Assembly (NCBI GenBank): GCA_938038165.1
Contig: CALHRB010000004.1
Span: 1 to 9,531, forward strand
DNA from: Candidatus Kapaibacterium sp.
Lineage (GTDB): Bacteria > Bacteroidota > Ignavibacteria > Kapaibacteriales > UBA2268
Direction: 5' to 3'
Length of the DNA stretch: 9,531 nt
Positions 7,774-9,531 of the stretch are shown here, piece after piece (position 1 is the first letter of the stretch; the number at the start of each line of letters is the position of its first letter). The notes below the pieces were generated by a model. It made no database searches. It was not told where the DNA came from and saw nothing but the letters and a program-made list of their open reading frames with translations. A program made the position numbers and the translations under genes.

Positions 7774-7857
7774 GGGTAGGTACCGAAGCGGTTAAACGGG
7801 GCAGACTGTAAATCTGCTGGGCTACGCCCTACGGAGGTTCGAATCCTTCCCTGCCCA
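7774..7857 (+). tRNA. tRNA-Tyr (anticodon GTA)
   Basis: This is an 84-base class II tRNA with a long variable arm. Acceptor strands GGGTAGG and CCTGCCC pair with one G-U. The anticodon stem GCAGA/TCTGC encloses CTGTAAA, with GTA at 7808-7810. The variable arm follows, and the T loop is TTCGAAT. A is the discriminator base, and the CCA end is not encoded. It is the first gene of the tRNA-secE operon. Confidence 0.96.
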
Positions 7858-7874
7858 CAGAATAAGTAAAAAAT

Positions 7875-7947
7875 GCGGGAGTAGCTCAGTTGGTAGAGCA
7901 TCAGCCTTCCAAGCTGAGGGTCGCGGGTTCGAGCCTCGTCTCCCGCT
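7875..7947 (+). tRNA. tRNA-Gly (anticodon TCC)
   Basis: This is a 73-base cloverleaf with a perfect acceptor stem GCGGGAG/CTCCCGC. The anticodon stem TCAGC/GCTGA encloses CTTCCAA, with TCC at 7908-7910. The T arm has loop TTCGAGC. U is the discriminator base, and CCA is not encoded. It reads GGA and GGG codons. Its neighbour at 7980 is a near copy, identical at 67 of 73 positions. Confidence 0.96.
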
Positions 7948-7979
7948 CAACTTATTTGGATAAAAAGTTATTTGTAATT

Positions 7980-8052
7980 GCGGGAGTAGCTCAGCTGGTA
8001 GAGCATCAGCTTCCCAAGCTGAGGGTCGCGGGTTCGAACCCCGTTTCCCGCT
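7980..8052 (+). tRNA. tRNA-Gly (anticodon CCC)
   Basis: This is a 73-base cloverleaf. The acceptor GCGGGAG/TTCCCGC has one G-U pair. The anticodon stem TCAGC/GCTGA encloses TTCCCAA, with CCC at 8013-8015, specific for GGG. It differs from the preceding tRNA-Gly at six positions: one in the D loop, two in the anticodon loop (including base 34), and three in the T loop, T stem and acceptor. CCA is not encoded. It is probably a tandem duplicate that changed anticodon. Confidence 0.95.
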
Positions 8053-8059
8053 CTGCTCC

Positions 8060-8132
<73 letters not shown>

Positions 8133-8140
8133 CAGAAATT

Positions 8141-8213
8141 ACGGGTGTAGCTCAATTGGCAGAGCGGCGGTCTCCAAAACCGTAGGCTGAGGGTTCAAGT
8201 CCTTCCACCCGTG
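8141..8213 (+). tRNA. tRNA-Trp (anticodon CCA)
   Basis: This is a 73-base cloverleaf with a perfect acceptor ACGGGTG/CACCCGT. The anticodon stem GCGGT/ACCGT (one G-U) encloses CTCCAAA, with CCA at 8174-8176. The T loop is TTCAAGT. G is the discriminator base, as expected for bacterial tRNA-Trp. The 3' CCA is not encoded. It lies 23 bases before secE, the classic arrangement. Confidence 0.96.
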
Positions 8214-8236
8214 CTATTATTGTTAAGGATTGTTTT

Positions 8237-8419
8237 ATGATTGAAAAAATAAAAACCTTTTTCGGTGATGTTGCAAAAGAAATGAAAAAAGTTTCGTGGC
8301 CCACCAAAGAACAACTCAGGGAATCTTCGGTTGTTGTTGTGGTTGCAACTCTCATATTCACTGTTTTTACTTATCTTATTGACTGGTTAGTCGCAAAAGC
8401 AATCGGGTTTATTTTTTAA
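8237..8419 (+). CDS. secE: Preprotein translocase subunit SecE
   Basis: SecE is the clamp-like membrane subunit of the SecYEG protein-conducting channel. This is the short single-span form, 60 residues, common outside enteric bacteria. An amphipathic helix at residues 1-17 precedes the signature KKVSWPTKEQL (17-27), which contacts SecY. One membrane helix follows at about 32-56. An AAGGA ribosome site lies seven bases before the ATG. nusG starts 23 bases after the stop; the tRNA-Trp, secE, nusG, rplK order is widely conserved and supports the call. Confidence 0.97.
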   Translation: MIEKIKTFFGDVAKEMKKVSWPTKEQLRESSVVVVVATLIFTVFTYLIDWLVAKAIGFIF

Positions 8420-8442
8420 TTATCCATCACTTTTATCCTGCT

Positions 8443-9069
8443 ATGAACGAAGAACAAAATATCGAGTCTAATTTAATTGAAGATAACAAAGAGGTTATTT
8501 CAAAAACAAGTGATGAAAATCCTGAAGAAAAACCCGGTTTCAAATGGTATGCACTCAGAACATATACTGGTCACGAACAAAAAGTAAAACTTTCGATTGA
8601 AGCTGAAGTTAAAAGATTGAAATTACAAGATAAGATAGGGGAAATAATTATTCCTCAGGAAACTGTCTTCGAGGTCAGAGGTGGTAAAAGAAGAACAAAA
8701 GTAAAAAACTTTCTCCCTGGTTATATTGTAATAAACATGGTTATGGACAAGAAAAACCATGAGTTGATTAGCAATATGCCCTCGGTTGTTAGTTTTGTTG
8801 GAACAAAAAAGGAACCAACGCCACTTCAAAAGCACGAAGTTGATAGAATCATCGGAAGAGTGGAAGAAAGAAAGAGTATCGAAACAATAGAGACAGCATT
8901 CCAGATTGGCGATCCCGTTAAGGTTATTGACGGACCTTTTAACACATTCAATGGAACAATCAAAGAAGTCAATTATGAAAAGCAAAAAGTAAAAGTAGAA
9001 GTTGGTATCCTTGGAAGAAAAACACCTGTGGAATTGGATTTTAGACAAATTGAATTGGAAAATCATTAA
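8443..9069 (+). CDS. nusG: Transcription elongation/antitermination factor NusG
   Basis: NusG binds the RNA polymerase clamp to suppress pausing and, in many bacteria, links transcription to ribosomes or Rho. The NGN domain spans about residues 33-125, beginning KWYALRTYTGHEQKV and containing the FLPGYIVINM segment (90-99). The KOW domain lies at about 155-206 (GDPVKVIDGPFNTFNGTI at 156-173, then KVKVEV). A charged, mostly acidic N-terminal extension of about 32 residues precedes the NGN domain, giving 208 residues compared with about 175-185 in many species. No clear ribosome site precedes the ATG. The next in-frame ATG lies inside the NGN domain, so this start is favoured. Confidence 0.96.
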   Translation: MNEEQNIESNLIEDNKEVISKTSDENPEEKPGFKWYALRTYTGHEQKVKLSIEAEVKRLKLQDKIGEIIIPQETVFEVRGGKRRTKVKNFLPGYIVINMVMDKKNHELISNMPSVVSFVGTKKEPTPLQKHEVDRIIGRVEERKSIETIETAFQIGDPVKVIDGPFNTFNGTIKEVNYEKQKVKVEVGILGRKTPVELDFRQIELENH

Positions 9070-9135
9070 TTTATTAAAATAAAAAGATAACAAATCTGTC
9101 AAAGAATTTTCAAGTTTTTAAAAAAGAGAAAAACA

Positions 9136-9531
9136 ATGGCAAAAAAAGTAATGGGTTCGTTTAAGTTGCAGTTGAATGCGGGTGAAGCTACAATGGCACC
9201 ACCTGTTGGGCCTGCTTTTGGTCAACGTGGCTTGAACGGCATGGAATTCGTCAAACAATTTAATGCAAGAACAGCAAAACAAAAAGGAACAATACTCCCT
9301 GCTGTAATAACCTTCTATTCTGATAAATCTTTTACATTTGTAGTTAAATCCCCACCAGCAGCTGTATTATTGGCTCAGGCAGCCGGTTTGAAAAAAGGTT
9401 CATCCGAACCCAACAAAAACAAAGTTGGTAAAATTACAAGAAGTCAGGCTGAGGAGATTGCTAAAATCAAAATGGAAGATTTGAACTGCGATACTCTGGA
9501 CAGTGCGGTAAATATGATAAAAGGTTCTGCC
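9136..9531 (+). CDS. rplK: 50S ribosomal protein L11 (3' end cut by window edge)
   Basis: L11 binds 23S rRNA at the GTPase-associated centre of the large ribosomal subunit. The visible 132 residues cover nearly all of the usual 140-145. The N-terminal domain has the conserved KLQLNAGEATMAPPVGPAFG (10-29) and a GLNGMEFVKQFNART segment (33-47). The flexible linker contains SPPAAVLL (72-79), and the C-terminal RNA-binding domain carries KNKVGKITRSQAEEIAKIKM (94-113). The frame is open at the right edge. It follows nusG by 66 bases in the conserved order. Only a weak AAGAG-like ribosome site is visible before the ATG. Confidence 0.97.
   Translation, partial: MAKKVMGSFKLQLNAGEATMAPPVGPAFGQRGLNGMEFVKQFNARTAKQKGTILPAVITFYSDKSFTFVVKSPPAAVLLAQAAGLKKGSSEPNKNKVGKITRSQAEEIAKIKMEDLNCDTLDSAVNMIKGSA

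Noticed and set aside
8623..9102. 159-codon minus-strand frame
   Set aside because: It lies opposite nusG, is rich in Phe, Asn, Cys and Ser as expected for an antisense shadow, and resembles no family.

Overview
The window is AT-rich, tightly packed bacterial chromosome with three blocks. I see no mobile element, CRISPR array or rRNA. The best guess for the organism is a flagellated member of the Bacteroidota/Ignavibacteria/Kapabacteria (FCB) group. The reasons are a Bacteroidota-style promoter (TTTG, 20 bases, TAnnTTTG) before the tRNA operon, tRNA genes that encode no CCA end, several starts with weak or no Shine-Dalgarno sequence, and FCB-like wording in ribosomal protein L11. This placement is inference; no 16S gene is present.

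Block 1 (1-2214, minus strand) is one long reading frame, cut off by the left edge after 738 codons. It encodes an acidic, lysine-rich, soluble helical repeat protein. Its repeat is 34 residues long and stays in exact register for thirteen units, so it is TPR-like, but the internal spacing is not that of canonical TPR. Its function is unknown. A 366-base divergent intergenic region (2215-2580) separates it from block 2 and holds a sigma-54-like -24/-12 element 38 bases before fliP.

Block 2 (2581-7705, plus strand) is a compact flagellar operon, fliP-fliQ-fliR-flhB-flhA. It encodes all five core membrane subunits of the flagellar type III export gate. FliP, FliQ and FliR form the export channel. 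FlhB is the self-cleaving substrate-specificity switch, and its NPTH site is intact. FlhA is the proton-coupled, substrate-docking subunit, and its key Lys/Asp residues are intact. fliO and other flagellar genes are not present on either side.

Block 3 (about 7728-9531, plus strand) is a housekeeping operon: tRNA-Tyr(GTA), tRNA-Gly(TCC), tRNA-Gly(CCC), tRNA-Thr(GGT), tRNA-Trp(CCA), secE, nusG and rplK (cut by the right edge). It resembles the widespread tRNA-tuf-tRNA-Trp-secE-nusG-rplK arrangement, but tuf is missing between the Thr and Trp tRNAs, and the glycine tRNA appears to have been duplicated with a changed anticodon.

Most of the window is conventional. The least explained parts are the large repeat protein and the possible sigma-54 control of the export-gate operon.
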